DNA from: Deltaproteobacteria bacterium
GTDB taxonomy: Bacteria > Bdellovibrionota > Bdellovibrionia > Bdellovibrionales > JAMPXM01
DNA: 64,000 bases
NCBI GenBank assembly: GCA_017302795.1
Contig: JAFLCB010000004.1
Location: 244,750 to 308,749, forward strand
Direction of reading: 5' to 3'
The notes beneath the pieces were generated by a model, which had not been told where the DNA came from, did no database searches, and worked only from the letters and a program-made list of their open reading frames with translations. Of this stretch, positions 24,659 through 33,834 are shown piece after piece (position 1 is the first letter of the stretch; every line of letters begins with the position of its first letter). Position numbers and translations under genes: made by a program.

Positions 24659-25627
24659 TCAAGAATCTTTTGCCTTGGCCACTATTCGCGAGGTCAATTG
24701 TTCCCAAAGAAGCTGCCGATCGACATTGCGGGCAAGATCAGCTTCACCGTCCATTGCGAGATCGGTGATGATTTCAAGCTTTTCGAAATCCAATTGCGTC
24801 AGCCACTTCGGAACCCCACCTTTTCGAACCTCGGCTCCCGTGTGAGCGCGCCACGCTCCGGCCATCCTGCGATTCAAAATGCGAAAAGCCATTGCATGAT
24901 GATCACGCTCTTTTAGACTGTCTCGCAAAGCCGACAACGCCTGCCATCGCTCCGAGGAAAGAATAGCTGGATCGCACGCTTTCAGCCACCCATCCAACGA
25001 TTCTACGATGGCGCCAACGGAATCTTGAGAATCTTCCCCGCCCAGCGCAAGCTCAAGCGCAGCGGAAACAGATCCAGATGCCATCTCAAGAAGCCACGGC
25101 TCGACTTTCAAATCGCTATCGAGATGGCGCAAAACCAACTCCACTTCCTGATCAAGAAGAGGAGCAAAACGCACGACCTGAGATCTCGACCGAATCGTCG
25201 AAAGAAGCATCGCAGGACTTGGTGCGATGAAAATAAAATGCACGCCGAGAGGAGGCTCTTCGATCGATTTCAAAAGCGCGTTTGCGGCCTGCGGTCCCAT
25301 TAAATGGGCCTGATCAAAGATCATTATTAATCTTCGGCCCTCGCGGCCCAAGCTAAGAAAATGCATCGCTTCTCTTGCCTGCTCGATTTTGATCTGAGTG
25401 CCATCCGGCGAAATGAAGAAAATGTTTTCTGTTTGCGCCATCGGCTGAGTGAGATCCACTGCGCGGCGGTCGCCCGTCGCTTGGCGTGCAAACTCTAAAG
25501 CCACGAGCTTTTTACCAATCCCTTGAGGGCCGGCAAAAATAAGTGAGGGGGGCAAGCGGTCGGTCATTGCCTGAAGCCGCTCGCGCACCAATTGGTGACC
25601 TACAATCGAGGAAGCTCTTTCACTCAC
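24659..25627 (-). CDS. holB: DNA polymerase III delta-prime subunit
   Basis: A 322-residue AAA+ clamp-loader subunit. The P-loop region is GPQGIGKK, the Walker B region is LIMIFDQAHLM, the ANALLKSIEEPP segment is characteristic of DnaX/HolB proteins, and TIRSRSQVV is the sensor (SRC-like) region. The zinc-binding cysteines found in many delta-prime subunits are absent. It loads the sliding clamp together with tau/gamma and delta. The GTG start overlaps the tmk stop by four bases. It lies 13 bases before tatD. Confidence 0.93.
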   Translation of the reverse strand: MSERASSIVGHQLVRERLQAMTDRLPPSLIFAGPQGIGKKLVALEFARQATGDRRAVDLTQPMAQTENIFFISPDGTQIKIEQAREAMHFLSLGREGRRLIMIFDQAHLMGPQAANALLKSIEEPPLGVHFIFIAPSPAMLLSTIRSRSQVVRFAPLLDQEVELVLRHLDSDLKVEPWLLEMASGSVSAALELALGGEDSQDSVGAIVESLDGWLKACDPAILSSERWQALSALRDSLKERDHHAMAFRILNRRMAGAWRAHTGAEVRKGGVPKWLTQLDFEKLEIITDLAMDGEADLARNVDRQLLWEQLTSRIVAKAKDS

Positions 25628-26328
25628 GCGTCAGTCCCATCGGCTTTCGGCATCCAACCCCGGTTTTCAAGTTCCAGCAAAACGCAGTTCAAAAGTTCAT
25701 CGGCACCCAGTGCAGCGTCGACCACGAACCATCTCTTTGGTTCCTCGCGAACTTGCGCCAAGAAACCTTGTCGGACTTTTTCGTGAAAATTATCGGCCTC
25801 TTTTTCGATTCGATCGGGGCCTGCGCCTGCGGTGATTTTCGCCGACCCCTCTGCGGCGCCTGCACTAGCCGCACGTGAAGATTGACGCCTGCGACTTTCT
25901 GCGACGGTCAGGTCCAACAACACTACAAGTTCAGGGCGCGAACCTTGTTCCGCAAAACGATTGAGCTGGTCCACGTCGGTTCTCGAAAGACCGCGCGCAA
26001 AACACTGAAAGGCCACCGTCGATTCGCTGAAGCGATCACAGAGAACGACAATTCCATTCATCAGAGCTGGTTGGATGACTTTCGCGACATGCTGAGCGCG
26101 GCTTGCCTCATAAAGCAAAATTTCGGTGGCCGAAACGGGTGCCTCTTGGTCATTTCGCAAAATAAGATGGCGGATCTCTTCCGCAAGAGGAGTTCCACCC
26201 GGCTCGCGAGTTACCAGGACTTTGGCACCGACGGACTCCAACGCACGTTTAACACCGGCGATTAATGTACTCTTGCCGGAACCGTCTAGACCCTCAAATG
26301 ATATAAAACGTCCGATTTTCCTGTTCAT
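25624..26328 (-). CDS. tmk: Thymidylate kinase
   Basis: A 234-residue dTMP kinase. It has the P-loop GLDGSGKST, the dTMP-binding TREPGGTPLAEEIR, and DRFSESTVAFQ with the catalytic DR pair. Between the DL-T (nucleotide-fold) part and the C-terminus is an Ala/Gly-rich insertion (about residues 160-180) in place of the usual short lid, so the protein is longer than typical (about 210). ATG 26328 gives the standard spacing to the P-loop. A longer frame to 26358 is possible, and neither start has a strong ribosome site. Confidence 0.93.
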   Translation of the reverse strand: MNRKIGRFISFEGLDGSGKSTLIAGVKRALESVGAKVLVTREPGGTPLAEEIRHLILRNDQEAPVSATEILLYEASRAQHVAKVIQPALMNGIVVLCDRFSESTVAFQCFARGLSRTDVDQLNRFAEQGSRPELVVLLDLTVAESRRRQSSRAASAGAAEGSAKITAGAGPDRIEKEADNFHEKVRQGFLAQVREEPKRWFVVDAALGADELLNCVLLELENRGWMPKADGTDA

Positions 26329-26448
26329 GACCAACGCTATTTCCCACTTCCAGTTCATTCATGGACAGGCCAGACCGAAGTCGCGGCACCCTGCGTTACG
26401 ACTCAGAGAAACACTTAAAATGTCCGAAACGTCCAATTGGAGGCACTT

Positions 26449-27444
26449 TTGTCGCTACCTGCACAACTATCTACAACTCGCATTCTTCTTGCCGAAGAAT
26501 CAACGTTTGTCGCGGACAAACTGCGAGACGTTTTGATGGAGCGGGGCTTCCTAGTTCAAACGGCCAATACTGGACAAGACGCTTACCGAATCGCCAAAGA
26601 TTGGCGTCCAGATTTTGTGATTTATGACATGATCATGAGCGATCTCAATGGGCTTGGCTTTTTGAAGGCACTTAAGTCTGAGAACCTTCTCGGTGATGAC
26701 AAAATCAGCAATGGCTGCCCGCGGGTCTTCGTGATGTCGTCACACAACTCTACTTTCAACGTCAAAGAGTGTCTGAAGTTTGGCGCCGTCGACTATCTAG
26801 TAAAGCCTGTGAAAGCGGAAGATCTCGTCGCGCGACTGATCCTTCATACGCAGGTAAAGCGGCAGGTAGACGACTCGCGATCGAGCGAAAATTCAGACAC
26901 CGGTCGCGCTCTTCATTTTATGCATCTGACCGAACTTTTACTGCGTGAAGGTCTGAAACTCGCCCCACAGTCAGAGAGTCTATATAATCTGGTTGGGATG
27001 CTGAGCCTTGCAACAAATGCAGTACGGGTTTCAGTTATTGAGGCCGATCTTTCCCGGCTTGGCCAAGAATCCTCGTCACCTCAAGGTTTTCCCGGATTTG
27101 TGCGCGCTTCTCATGACAAACGGGACATTGATGGGCTTGTGATCGACCTCGAAAAGTACCCCGAAGTAGTCTTCGTCCTTCGATCTGAAAAAACTTTGGC
27201 GTTGGACAATTTGAAGGCGGATCCAACCATGGCCGCCATCTCAAGCTTAAATAAGTCCATTTCGTTCAATGCCATCATTGTTTGCCCGATCCGCATTGGA
27301 AGCGACGTTTGGGGCGTCTTGTCGGTTCGCCTCCCCGAAACCAAGAAATCATTATCTGATTTTGAGATCCGCTTTGTACAGCTCACCGCCAATGTCATTG
27401 GCGGTGTCATTGCCCGCCAACCAAGCTTTCTTCGAGCCGCTTAA
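26449..27444 (+). CDS. Response regulator with C-terminal GAF-like domain
   Basis: A 331-residue protein. Residues 10-130 form a receiver domain with phospho-acceptor Asp60 (VIYDMIM), an acidic pair Glu16-Glu17 instead of the more common Asp pair, and the conserved lysine in LVKPVK. Residues about 160-325 resemble a GAF domain (LLSLATNAVRVSVIEADL...FNAIIVCPIRIGSDVWGVLSV). There is no DNA-binding or enzyme output, so it probably acts through protein contacts or as a ligand-modulated adaptor. TTG at 26449 was chosen because GGAGG lies 5 bases upstream. No kinase gene is adjacent. Confidence 0.85.
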   Translation: MSLPAQLSTTRILLAEESTFVADKLRDVLMERGFLVQTANTGQDAYRIAKDWRPDFVIYDMIMSDLNGLGFLKALKSENLLGDDKISNGCPRVFVMSSHNSTFNVKECLKFGAVDYLVKPVKAEDLVARLILHTQVKRQVDDSRSSENSDTGRALHFMHLTELLLREGLKLAPQSESLYNLVGMLSLATNAVRVSVIEADLSRLGQESSSPQGFPGFVRASHDKRDIDGLVIDLEKYPEVVFVLRSEKTLALDNLKADPTMAAISSLNKSISFNAIIVCPIRIGSDVWGVLSVRLPETKKSLSDFEIRFVQLTANVIGGVIARQPSFLRAA

Positions 27445-27550
27445 ACTAAACCCTAACGCGTCACGAAAAAGGTTGGACGATCGCCCATTTGGCGAATTAT
27501 AACCGATGGATTCGCTTCATTAGAAGTTTAGCTCATTGGAGTTTAAAAAC

Positions 27551-27970
27551 ATGCTGACAGTCGTCGCCGTCATTCACATCATCGCCTGCTTGTTACTCAT
27601 CGCTCTTGTTCTCCTGCAAGATCCGAAAGCAAGCGGAGGAAGCACCATGTTTGGCGGCACTGGATCAAGCAACGTGATCGGCGCAACTGGTGGAGCGTCA
27701 TTGTTACAGAAAATGACTCGATACGCAGCGATCGTTTTTGGTGTTTGCTGTTTGCTACTGACGATTCTTTCTCGGCGCGATTCAGGCTCAGGATCAGTCT
27801 TCGATAATCTCAACTCGGCCGCGCCAACTGCACCGATTTCGGCACCTGCGGCGCCAGGTACTTCCGCTCCTGCGGCGCCCGGCGCCGCGACGCCAAATAC
27901 AGCTCCAGGCACGACAGTACCTGCGGCACCGACTACTAACGCTCCAGTATCAGGATCACAAGCGAAGTGA
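27551..27970 (+). CDS. secG: Preprotein translocase subunit SecG
   Basis: A 139-residue SecG. Two membrane helices (about 2-22 and 52-72) flank the signature LVLLQDPKASGGSTMFGG...GGASLLQKMT. It assists SecYEA in protein export. The last 60 residues are an Ala/Pro/Thr-rich low-complexity tail absent from most SecG proteins. ATG 27551 has GGAG at 9 bases. The stop overlaps the GTG of the next gene (GTGA), so SecG and the following AgmX/PglI-type protein are co-translated. Confidence 0.93.
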   Translation: MLTVVAVIHIIACLLLIALVLLQDPKASGGSTMFGGTGSSNVIGATGGASLLQKMTRYAAIVFGVCCLLLTILSRRDSGSGSVFDNLNSAAPTAPISAPAAPGTSAPAAPGAATPNTAPGTTVPAAPTTNAPVSGSQAK

Positions 27971-29046
27971 GCCGCGTGGTGATCCACGACGGCGAGCCCC
28001 CACAAGACGTTAAAGCTGGTCAGAAAAAGCGACGAGTTCAACAACTCGTCTCGGTTGCGGTTTCGCTTTTGGCTGCGATTGCGATGGCGAGCTACCTTAA
28101 ATCCAGTAACGCGCCAATCGATGAAGAGACAGCAGAGCTTAACGGTCCCGTCGTCGGTGATCTTCAATCGATAGAAGGTACTGTTCAAATTCGTCCGCCA
28201 AGATCGACGCGTTTTTTCAGTGCGACAATTGGCCCGTTCATCGCCGAAGCTATGATTCAAACCCAAAGCTCGAGTGCCGCTGTCATTGAATTCCGCCCGG
28301 GTCCAACCATCCGACTGCTCGCCAATTCTCGTCTCGTTGCAGAGCTCGATCCTTCTCTGGACGGAGTTATCAACGCGACGTTAATTTCGGGCGATTTTAC
28401 CGTGTTAAATCCAGGCACCAGCAAGACGTTTACAATTTCTCAAAATGGCGTTCCGCTGAAGTATCAAGATGGCCAGATCGTAAGAACGGTCCCACTCATT
28501 CCCATTGTGGCGGGCGAAGACTTTCTCGCAGCCGAGGACTCGGCCGCCGACGTCGCCGAAAAACTTGAGGCTGATCGCGACGCCGAACTATCGACGGTCT
28601 CGCAACCTGAAGCCCCGCAACCCATTGGCACTCCCAGCGATCAGACTGAGCGCACCTCGGCAACAAGTTCCGCAGCCAAGGACGCTAGCACTGATCCCAA
28701 CAGCGTTAATGCCGGGTTGATTCGCTCGACACTGACCAACGATGACATTCGCTCGCAGGTAAAGTCGCAGGCAGGGAGTCTGCAGAAATGCTATGTCACA
28801 ATGGTCAACCGAATGAGCGAAACCGGCACTCCGAATCAGACGAAGGGGGAGCTTCCTCGCGGCGAAATTCGCGTGTCTTTTAAAATTCTATCAAGCGGCA
28901 AGGTCGAAGAGCCGCGCGTTTTACAATCCCCATTCAAAGACCAGACATTTGAACGATGCACTGCCGAGGCGTTGGGACGAATGCGCTTTCGTCCCTTCCA
29001 AGGACCAAATATACCGGTGGGCGATTTTCCAATTATTTTAGAATAG
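27967..29046 (+). CDS. FecR-like / AgmX-PglI C-terminal domain protein
   Basis: A 359-residue membrane-anchored protein. A short cytoplasmic start and one membrane helix (about 28-45) precede a beta-rich FecR-like region (about 60-170: VGDLQSIEGTVQIR...LLANSRLVAEL). A Ser/Ala/Glu-rich linker follows. The C-terminal domain (about 250-359) has the pattern ILSSGKVEEPRVLQSPFKD...RCTAEALGRMRFRPF of AgmX/PglI proteins, known from gliding myxobacteria and distantly TonB-like. The helix orientation predicts a periplasmic domain that could reach the outer envelope. Coupling to secG by a four-base overlap is unusual. Confidence 0.8.
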   Translation: MSRVVIHDGEPPQDVKAGQKKRRVQQLVSVAVSLLAAIAMASYLKSSNAPIDEETAELNGPVVGDLQSIEGTVQIRPPRSTRFFSATIGPFIAEAMIQTQSSSAAVIEFRPGPTIRLLANSRLVAELDPSLDGVINATLISGDFTVLNPGTSKTFTISQNGVPLKYQDGQIVRTVPLIPIVAGEDFLAAEDSAADVAEKLEADRDAELSTVSQPEAPQPIGTPSDQTERTSATSSAAKDASTDPNSVNAGLIRSTLTNDDIRSQVKSQAGSLQKCYVTMVNRMSETGTPNQTKGELPRGEIRVSFKILSSGKVEEPRVLQSPFKDQTFERCTAEALGRMRFRPFQGPNIPVGDFPIILE

Positions 29047-29070
29047 AACTAACGACATGGAGTCAAAAAG

Positions 29071-29565
29071 ATGAAGACAAAGATCATGTTCCTCGCGATT
29101 TCCGTTCTTCTGATCCCTGGTTTCGCGCAAGCAGAAGTGAACGAAATTAAACCTGTACCCGCGGTCAAAGACGCGAAATATCAGTATGAGGTGATGATGA
29201 GAGACGTTCCGTGTGCATCGCCGACACAGGCCAATTTGACTCCAGCACCCGATGTTAAACCTGGAACGTCTGCGAACAAGCCCATGCCAATTAATAAAAC
29301 TTTAACGGCATGTGGGTATGACTACTCGTTGGTCGCTTCGGCACTCGACAACGGCGAGCAAGTTTGGGAGCGAGTAATGTACTCGCGAATTTACAACCTC
29401 GACAAAGAAATCGATAAACAGATCATCCGCCCGACTTCGCTGAAGATCGTGAAAAAAAAATCTGCGCACATTAAAAATGAACGAGGTGACGAGTTTGTCG
29501 TGTGGCTTGAAAAAGGCTACCTCACAAAACCGGCCAGCCCGAAAACTTACAGCACTGATAAATAA
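29071..29565 (+). CDS. Small exported protein, unknown
   Basis: A 164-residue protein with a typical signal peptide (cleavage after AQA, residue 22). The mature protein has two cysteines about 35 residues apart and a basic central part; no family is recognised. GGAG lies 8 bases before the ATG. It is 24 bases downstream of the AgmX/PglI-like gene, so it probably belongs to the secG transcript and may work in the same envelope complex. Confidence 0.7.
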   Translation: MKTKIMFLAISVLLIPGFAQAEVNEIKPVPAVKDAKYQYEVMMRDVPCASPTQANLTPAPDVKPGTSANKPMPINKTLTACGYDYSLVASALDNGEQVWERVMYSRIYNLDKEIDKQIIRPTSLKIVKKKSAHIKNERGDEFVVWLEKGYLTKPASPKTYSTDK

Positions 29566-29606
29566 CCACCTTGAGCTTGATTGCAGCGATCACTTGTCAC
29601 TTGCTC

Positions 29607-29629
29607 GCCGGGTAATCCGCTCACCCGGC
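29607..29629. terminator. Possible bidirectional hairpin between convergent genes
   Basis: A 7-bp GC-rich stem, GCCGGGT (29607-29613) with ACCCGGC (29623-29629), loop of 9, lies between two convergent genes. No T run follows on either strand, so this is only a candidate. Confidence 0.35.
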
Positions 29630-29636
29630 AATCAAG

Positions 29637-30713
29637 TTACTCCGCAAAAGATGTCCCCGAATAATCTGGCAGTCGAGGCATTTCTCGCTTCTGAAACTCA
29701 CCAGTAAGTGTATTCAGAAATGCCACGATATTCGAAATTTCTTTCTTAGAAAGATCTTTCCCCAGCTGAGTCTTTCCCATTACACGAACAGCTTCGCTTA
29801 ACGAGTTAACCGAACCGTTATGAAAATAAGGAGCTGTTAACGAGACATTTCTTAACATTGGCACTCGCCACATGTTCTTGTCTGCCTCTTGTTTGGTGAC
29901 TTCCTGTCGACCTAAATCTTTCGAAATCTCATATGCCTTTTCGATCCCTGCATCTGGCATCAGAGGGAACTTTTGGTAAAACCCCACACCAAGCGGCATT
30001 GATGGTCCTGAAAAGGTCGCGCCACTATGACAAGAGATGCATCCCACTGACTGAAATGACTGCCAACCACTTTTTGCTTCCGATGAAATCGCATTTTGTT
30101 CGCCTGCTACGAACCGATCAAACGGCGCATTCACCGTTACAAGAGTTCGTTCAAATGCTGCGATCGCATCTGCAACCCGTTCGATTGTGATCAATTTTTT
30201 TGAATGAATCTTTTCTCCATATACTTTCGAAAACATAGCACGATATCCATCTATTTTAGTCAGCCGAGAAACAGCTACTGAATGGTCCTTCATTCCCATT
30301 TCAATTGGATTCGTTATTGGCCCTTTCGCTTGATCCTCAAGTGTGTTTGCGCGCCCATCCCAAAACTGAACACTCTGAAATCCCGAATTCCAAACCGTTG
30401 GCGAATTTCTCCCACCCTTTTGGCCAAAAACGCCAAACGAAGTCTTCAAAGAATCGTCGCCCCCGGCCATGACATTGTGGCACGAGTTGCACGAAACCGA
30501 ACTCGCGCTCGACAGTCGTGGATCGAAAAAAAGTGTTTTGCCGAGTTCAACTTTATCTACACTCGACACGAACCCAGGCGGTGCCTTCATTTCCGATGCT
30601 TTCAAAACCAAAGAAGTATCGACTGCCATCGATGACGTCGCCTGACCAAAGACTGAATAGAATGCGACAACTGACGTCGCAGCAATATTCCATAGAACTT
30701 TAGAAATTTTCAT
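29637..30713 (-). CDS. Dihaem cytochrome c peroxidase (CCP/MauG family)
   Basis: A 358-residue periplasmic protein with a signal peptide (about 1-28) and two c-type haem sites: CNSCH in the N-terminal half and CISCH in the C-terminal half. The WDGRANTLEDQAKGPI segment and the MWRVPMLRNVSLTAPYFHNG region are typical of bacterial dihaem peroxidases, which reduce hydrogen peroxide with electrons from cytochrome c. ATG 30713 has GGAGGGG just upstream. The gene stands alone, and no maturation genes or regulator are visible nearby. Confidence 0.92.
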   Translation of the reverse strand: MKISKVLWNIAATSVVAFYSVFGQATSSMAVDTSLVLKASEMKAPPGFVSSVDKVELGKTLFFDPRLSSASSVSCNSCHNVMAGGDDSLKTSFGVFGQKGGRNSPTVWNSGFQSVQFWDGRANTLEDQAKGPITNPIEMGMKDHSVAVSRLTKIDGYRAMFSKVYGEKIHSKKLITIERVADAIAAFERTLVTVNAPFDRFVAGEQNAISSEAKSGWQSFQSVGCISCHSGATFSGPSMPLGVGFYQKFPLMPDAGIEKAYEISKDLGRQEVTKQEADKNMWRVPMLRNVSLTAPYFHNGSVNSLSEAVRVMGKTQLGKDLSKKEISNIVAFLNTLTGEFQKREMPRLPDYSGTSFAE

Positions 30714-30762
30714 TTGCCCCTCCACAGCATTGCCTGCAACACACTTTTCCTTTACCCAATAT

Positions 30763-31839
30763 CTATCGCGATTCGTGAAGATAGTCTATACCGTCAGGAA
30801 TCCACGCTTCGTGGGTTCCCTCTAATCGGTAGACGCGCCCGTCGCGCGATTCTTCAACCGGCCGGGGTTCGACGGAGGTTTTGAAATCTGGCGAAACGAA
30901 CCCGTGCGACGCAAGATCTGGCAAAATAAGTCCTACCGCCGTTTGTCCCAAGATTTGCCGTCGCACGAGCCCGTCAACACTTGCTTCCATTGCCTCGCGC
31001 GTGATCCCATAGTTTTCGCGCATATCGCGAGCAACTTCTAAAACACGCGATGCGCTTAACCGTTCGTCCTGGAAGAGATCAAGTGCAGCTTGCAGTGAAT
31101 TAACGGTCGGGACACAACGTCGCCCAAACTTTAAATAATATTCGGGATCAGTATCAGTCGCCAAATTGATATAAATTTTTTCGACTGGATCATGTTTCGG
31201 AATTTGATCCTGTAAATCTAAAATCGTTTCCGTTTGTTCGCCGATCACGTGCAGCCGAGAAAGAATCTCGATCAATTCTTTTTCGGTCCAGCGCCTCGCG
31301 CAAATGTCCGAGTAAAGCGAGTAGATGATCGCATCACTTTCCGAATCATCACCCCAAAGAATCTGCCGGACATCATCTTTCAATCTCGTGCGCAATTGCA
31401 ATAGAGCCTGCACCTTAAAGCCGACCTGTTTCGTTAGGCGCCACCAACGGGAAGGCTTCCAGTTTCGCAAGTTGTCTTTGTAAAACGCGCCAAGCGGTTT
31501 GATGTCATCTAAGGTTAGCTTTTGTTCGATCTTTTCTTCCATCTGCGGCGGGCTTGCCGTGATGAAATAAATCGGAAACGCCAACTGACCGCGGTTGTCT
31601 TCCCAGCCCGATCGAAGGGCTCGGACAAGTGTTGCAGTGCCGGGGATATTTTTCTTCTGGAAGGCTTTTTCCAAAGCCGTGCGCCATAATTCCGAAAGAG
31701 AGGCCCAGCTGGTATCGAGATACGTTTTATCGAGATCCCAAACGTACACTTCGGAAAAAGCCCGCTCGAGGTTTTCTCCTGCATAGCGGAAAAAAACCAC
31801 ATCACCTTCAGTTTCGGATCTATATTCCCAATCAGCCAC
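30763..31839 (-). CDS. App1-like (DUF2183) HAD-type phosphatase
   Basis: A 358-residue cytoplasmic protein. The nucleophile motif DLDKTYLDT (DxDxT, about residues 35-43) is followed by FPIYFITASPP and GDDSESDAIIYSLYSDI, the three motifs of the App1/DUF2183 phosphatase group. That group includes yeast phosphatidate phosphatase App1. The C-terminal 130 residues are a helical domain of unknown role. The substrate is not predictable: a phospholipid or a phosphorylated metabolite are options. It lies 6 bases after the stop of the exported-protein gene at 31846 and probably shares its transcript. Confidence 0.75.
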   Translation of the reverse strand: MADWEYRSETEGDVVFFRYAGENLERAFSEVYVWDLDKTYLDTSWASLSELWRTALEKAFQKKNIPGTATLVRALRSGWEDNRGQLAFPIYFITASPPQMEEKIEQKLTLDDIKPLGAFYKDNLRNWKPSRWWRLTKQVGFKVQALLQLRTRLKDDVRQILWGDDSESDAIIYSLYSDICARRWTEKELIEILSRLHVIGEQTETILDLQDQIPKHDPVEKIYINLATDTDPEYYLKFGRRCVPTVNSLQAALDLFQDERLSASRVLEVARDMRENYGITREAMEASVDGLVRRQILGQTAVGLILPDLASHGFVSPDFKTSVEPRPVEESRDGRVYRLEGTHEAWIPDGIDYLHESR

Positions 31840-31845
31840 AACCTA

Positions 31846-32868
31846 TTAGAACGCAATTAACAGTATGACGGCAAGGCTTGCGAGTATAGAAAGTGTAGTT
31901 GCCAGTGGCCCTGTCTCGGCTTGGTCGCGCTCTACCTTCTTGCCTTCGGGCTCAAGGCCCTGGCCGCTGCTACCCGCAGCCAATAGGCTGAGCACAGCCT
32001 CCGAGCTGGTTACATCTTTCTGGCGAACTTGGAGTGAATCAAGTCGTGCTTTCTCTAGTGGCGCGAAAACAAGTGTCCCCGCTTTTATCGCAGACAAGTC
32101 CGTCACACGTCGTAATTCAACGACCGCTAGCTTTTCACGCACTTCGAGGATCACTCCTTCGGCTTTCACAGTAGGTTTTGCGGCCCCTTGAAAAAGGGCT
32201 CCTAGGCTTACGCGATCAAGTGAGATCCACTGGACTTCGTCACCAGGCTTGAAGGCCCCTCGAGAGCCGATTTGAACTTTGACGGTTTTTTTTCCGCCGT
32301 CCTCATAGACTGCCGAGCGAGCCAGAGAATCCTTCAGCGTGATTCCATGATAAGGAATTGCCGCAAGAAACTCGCGGACGAGACCTCGGCCGACTTTCGT
32401 CAACTGGTCGCGAATCAATATCGACGGGTGGAGTTCAATACTCGATCGCCAGGCGACGATCCCTTCCGCCGTGTCCCATACCGTCATCGTGAATACCCGG
32501 TCTTCGAGTTTCATCGTCATCAGTGCGTCGGCTTCAACATACCTGCCAAGAATGACCGCGTCGGAAGAAGTTAAGTTCGCCCTTGGCTGGAACACATCGG
32601 CTTTTTGCAAAAATGATTTAGTCGCAACTAAAAAGCGACCGGTGTCGGCTAGCTCTTCCCTCACCTCCCACCAAGCCTCCTGTAGGCTATCGGAAGTTTG
32701 TGAGTCGACTTTCAATCCGCGCTGATCGCTGAAAGCGATTGGGAACACCGCAAACTTTTCGTATCCACGCACGGGCGAAACTTCCGCCGCTGAGAAAGCT
32801 TCGGCTGAAAGAAGAGATAGGCTGAAAAGTACCAAACCGAAAAAGCGCATACACTTTGTTTTTCTCAC
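31846..32868 (-). CDS. Exported protein with C-terminal membrane helix, unknown
   Basis: A 340-residue protein with an N-terminal signal peptide and a C-terminal membrane helix (about 318-340). The middle resembles the general fold of CsgG/LpoB-type envelope proteins (KFAVFPIAF...ILGRYVEADALMTMKLEDRVFTMTVWD), followed by beta-rich repeats, but the likeness is weak. A GTG at 32868 and an ATG at 32850 are both possible starts; neither has a strong ribosome site. It forms a pair with the App1-like gene. A palindromic repeat copy separates it from the gene upstream. Confidence 0.65.
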   Translation of the reverse strand: MRKTKCMRFFGLVLFSLSLLSAEAFSAAEVSPVRGYEKFAVFPIAFSDQRGLKVDSQTSDSLQEAWWEVREELADTGRFLVATKSFLQKADVFQPRANLTSSDAVILGRYVEADALMTMKLEDRVFTMTVWDTAEGIVAWRSSIELHPSILIRDQLTKVGRGLVREFLAAIPYHGITLKDSLARSAVYEDGGKKTVKVQIGSRGAFKPGDEVQWISLDRVSLGALFQGAAKPTVKAEGVILEVREKLAVVELRRVTDLSAIKAGTLVFAPLEKARLDSLQVRQKDVTSSEAVLSLLAAGSSGQGLEPEGKKVERDQAETGPLATTLSILASLAVILLIAF

Positions 32869-32882
32869 GACCCTGGCCCCAA

Positions 32883-32939
32883 AGGGTACCGCCTACATTT
32901 TGGAAACGCGGCGCGTTCCTAAAATGTAGGCGGTACCCT
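32883..32939. repeat. Dispersed palindrome, copy 2
   Basis: Arms 32883-32909 and 32913-32939 pair with two mismatches. Both ends carry GGGTACC and the arms contain GCCTACATTTTGG, matching copies 1, 3 and 4. It lies directly after the stop of the minus-strand gene at 32950 and before the start of the next minus-strand gene. Confidence 0.88.
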
Positions 32940-32949
32940 GGGGCTGGTA

Positions 32950-33576
32950 CTACTGCTCAAAGCGGATTAATTGAGGATGGGTCAGACGGCATTCAAAAAC
33001 TTGATCCCCATTGAACGAGGCAAAGCTCGACTCACCCGAGCTTAACTTTAAATCGATCGCCTTCGTCACATAAACACCATTGGAACCCATTTCGTCGAGA
33101 GTACCCGTTACGCGAAGCTCTTCGTTAAAATCCCGGACCAAATAAAGTCCCGCGAGTTGACCGATAACCACTTCGCGCTGATGTTGCACTTCACGGATGA
33201 TCAACGATGCTTTTGTCACAGGCGATCGCCGAAGAACGTCCTTCCAGCCATTTCGATCTTTTCTCATCGATGGCAGATCATTCGTCATTGCCATAATCAG
33301 AACACTCCTCAGAACAACAGCCTGCGATGCAAGGGGATCTCGGCATTCACCAATTGGTTCAAGCTGCGTCATGTGACCGCCCGGTGACTTCTGCAAATAC
33401 TTACTTGAATCAAGGCGAGCGAGCTCCATTGCCGGACTAGCAGCATGCAACAAGCTCGCAGCCAGAAGGGCGTTGAAGAACACCCCAAAGACGGCACCGG
33501 TAGAGACGATAGCTGTCACAAAAGATGAGGTAAACAGCGACCTAAGCTTAAAAACCAAGGCTTTTAATGCGGACAT
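32950..33576 (-). CDS. Exported protein, unknown
   Basis: A 208-residue protein with a long N-terminal export signal (about 1-45, two hydrophobic stretches) and a mature part with two cysteines and no known motif. AGGAG lies 7 bases before the ATG, supporting the frame. The gene stands between two palindromic repeats and is divergent from the exported protein at 33835, with a 258-base gap that should contain both promoters. Confidence 0.65.
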   Translation of the reverse strand: MSALKALVFKLRSLFTSSFVTAIVSTGAVFGVFFNALLAASLLHAASPAMELARLDSSKYLQKSPGGHMTQLEPIGECRDPLASQAVVLRSVLIMAMTNDLPSMRKDRNGWKDVLRRSPVTKASLIIREVQHQREVVIGQLAGLYLVRDFNEELRVTGTLDEMGSNGVYVTKAIDLKLSSGESSFASFNGDQVFECRLTHPQLIRFEQ

Positions 33577-33834
33577 TTTCAGACTCCTAAAAGTTTCCCG
33601 ATGCTTGTACTCGTCTACATCGTTCGAAATTCGGCACAGCGTTTAACTTTTGATCGAAATTCCAGATGCAGTTGGCCGAGTACAAGCAAGGGTTGGAAAG
33701 CTCGTCTTGCAAACTCCAGGACCCGGTTTTCGCGGCACGAAGGGTGCTTTGTATCTGTTGCCTTGTATCTGGTGCTTTTGGACAGATTCTTAGAAGTACA
33801 CCTTCATGAATTCGAAATATAACGCGGAGTTTTT

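Noticed and set aside
27574..28266. 230-codon minus-strand ORF across secG and the next gene
   Set aside because: It is antisense to secG; its length comes from the GC-rich Ala/Pro/Thr codons of the SecG tail.
33601..33822. 73-codon plus-strand ORF between divergent exported-protein genes
   Set aside because: No ribosome site and unlikely composition; the stretch is better explained as a promoter region.
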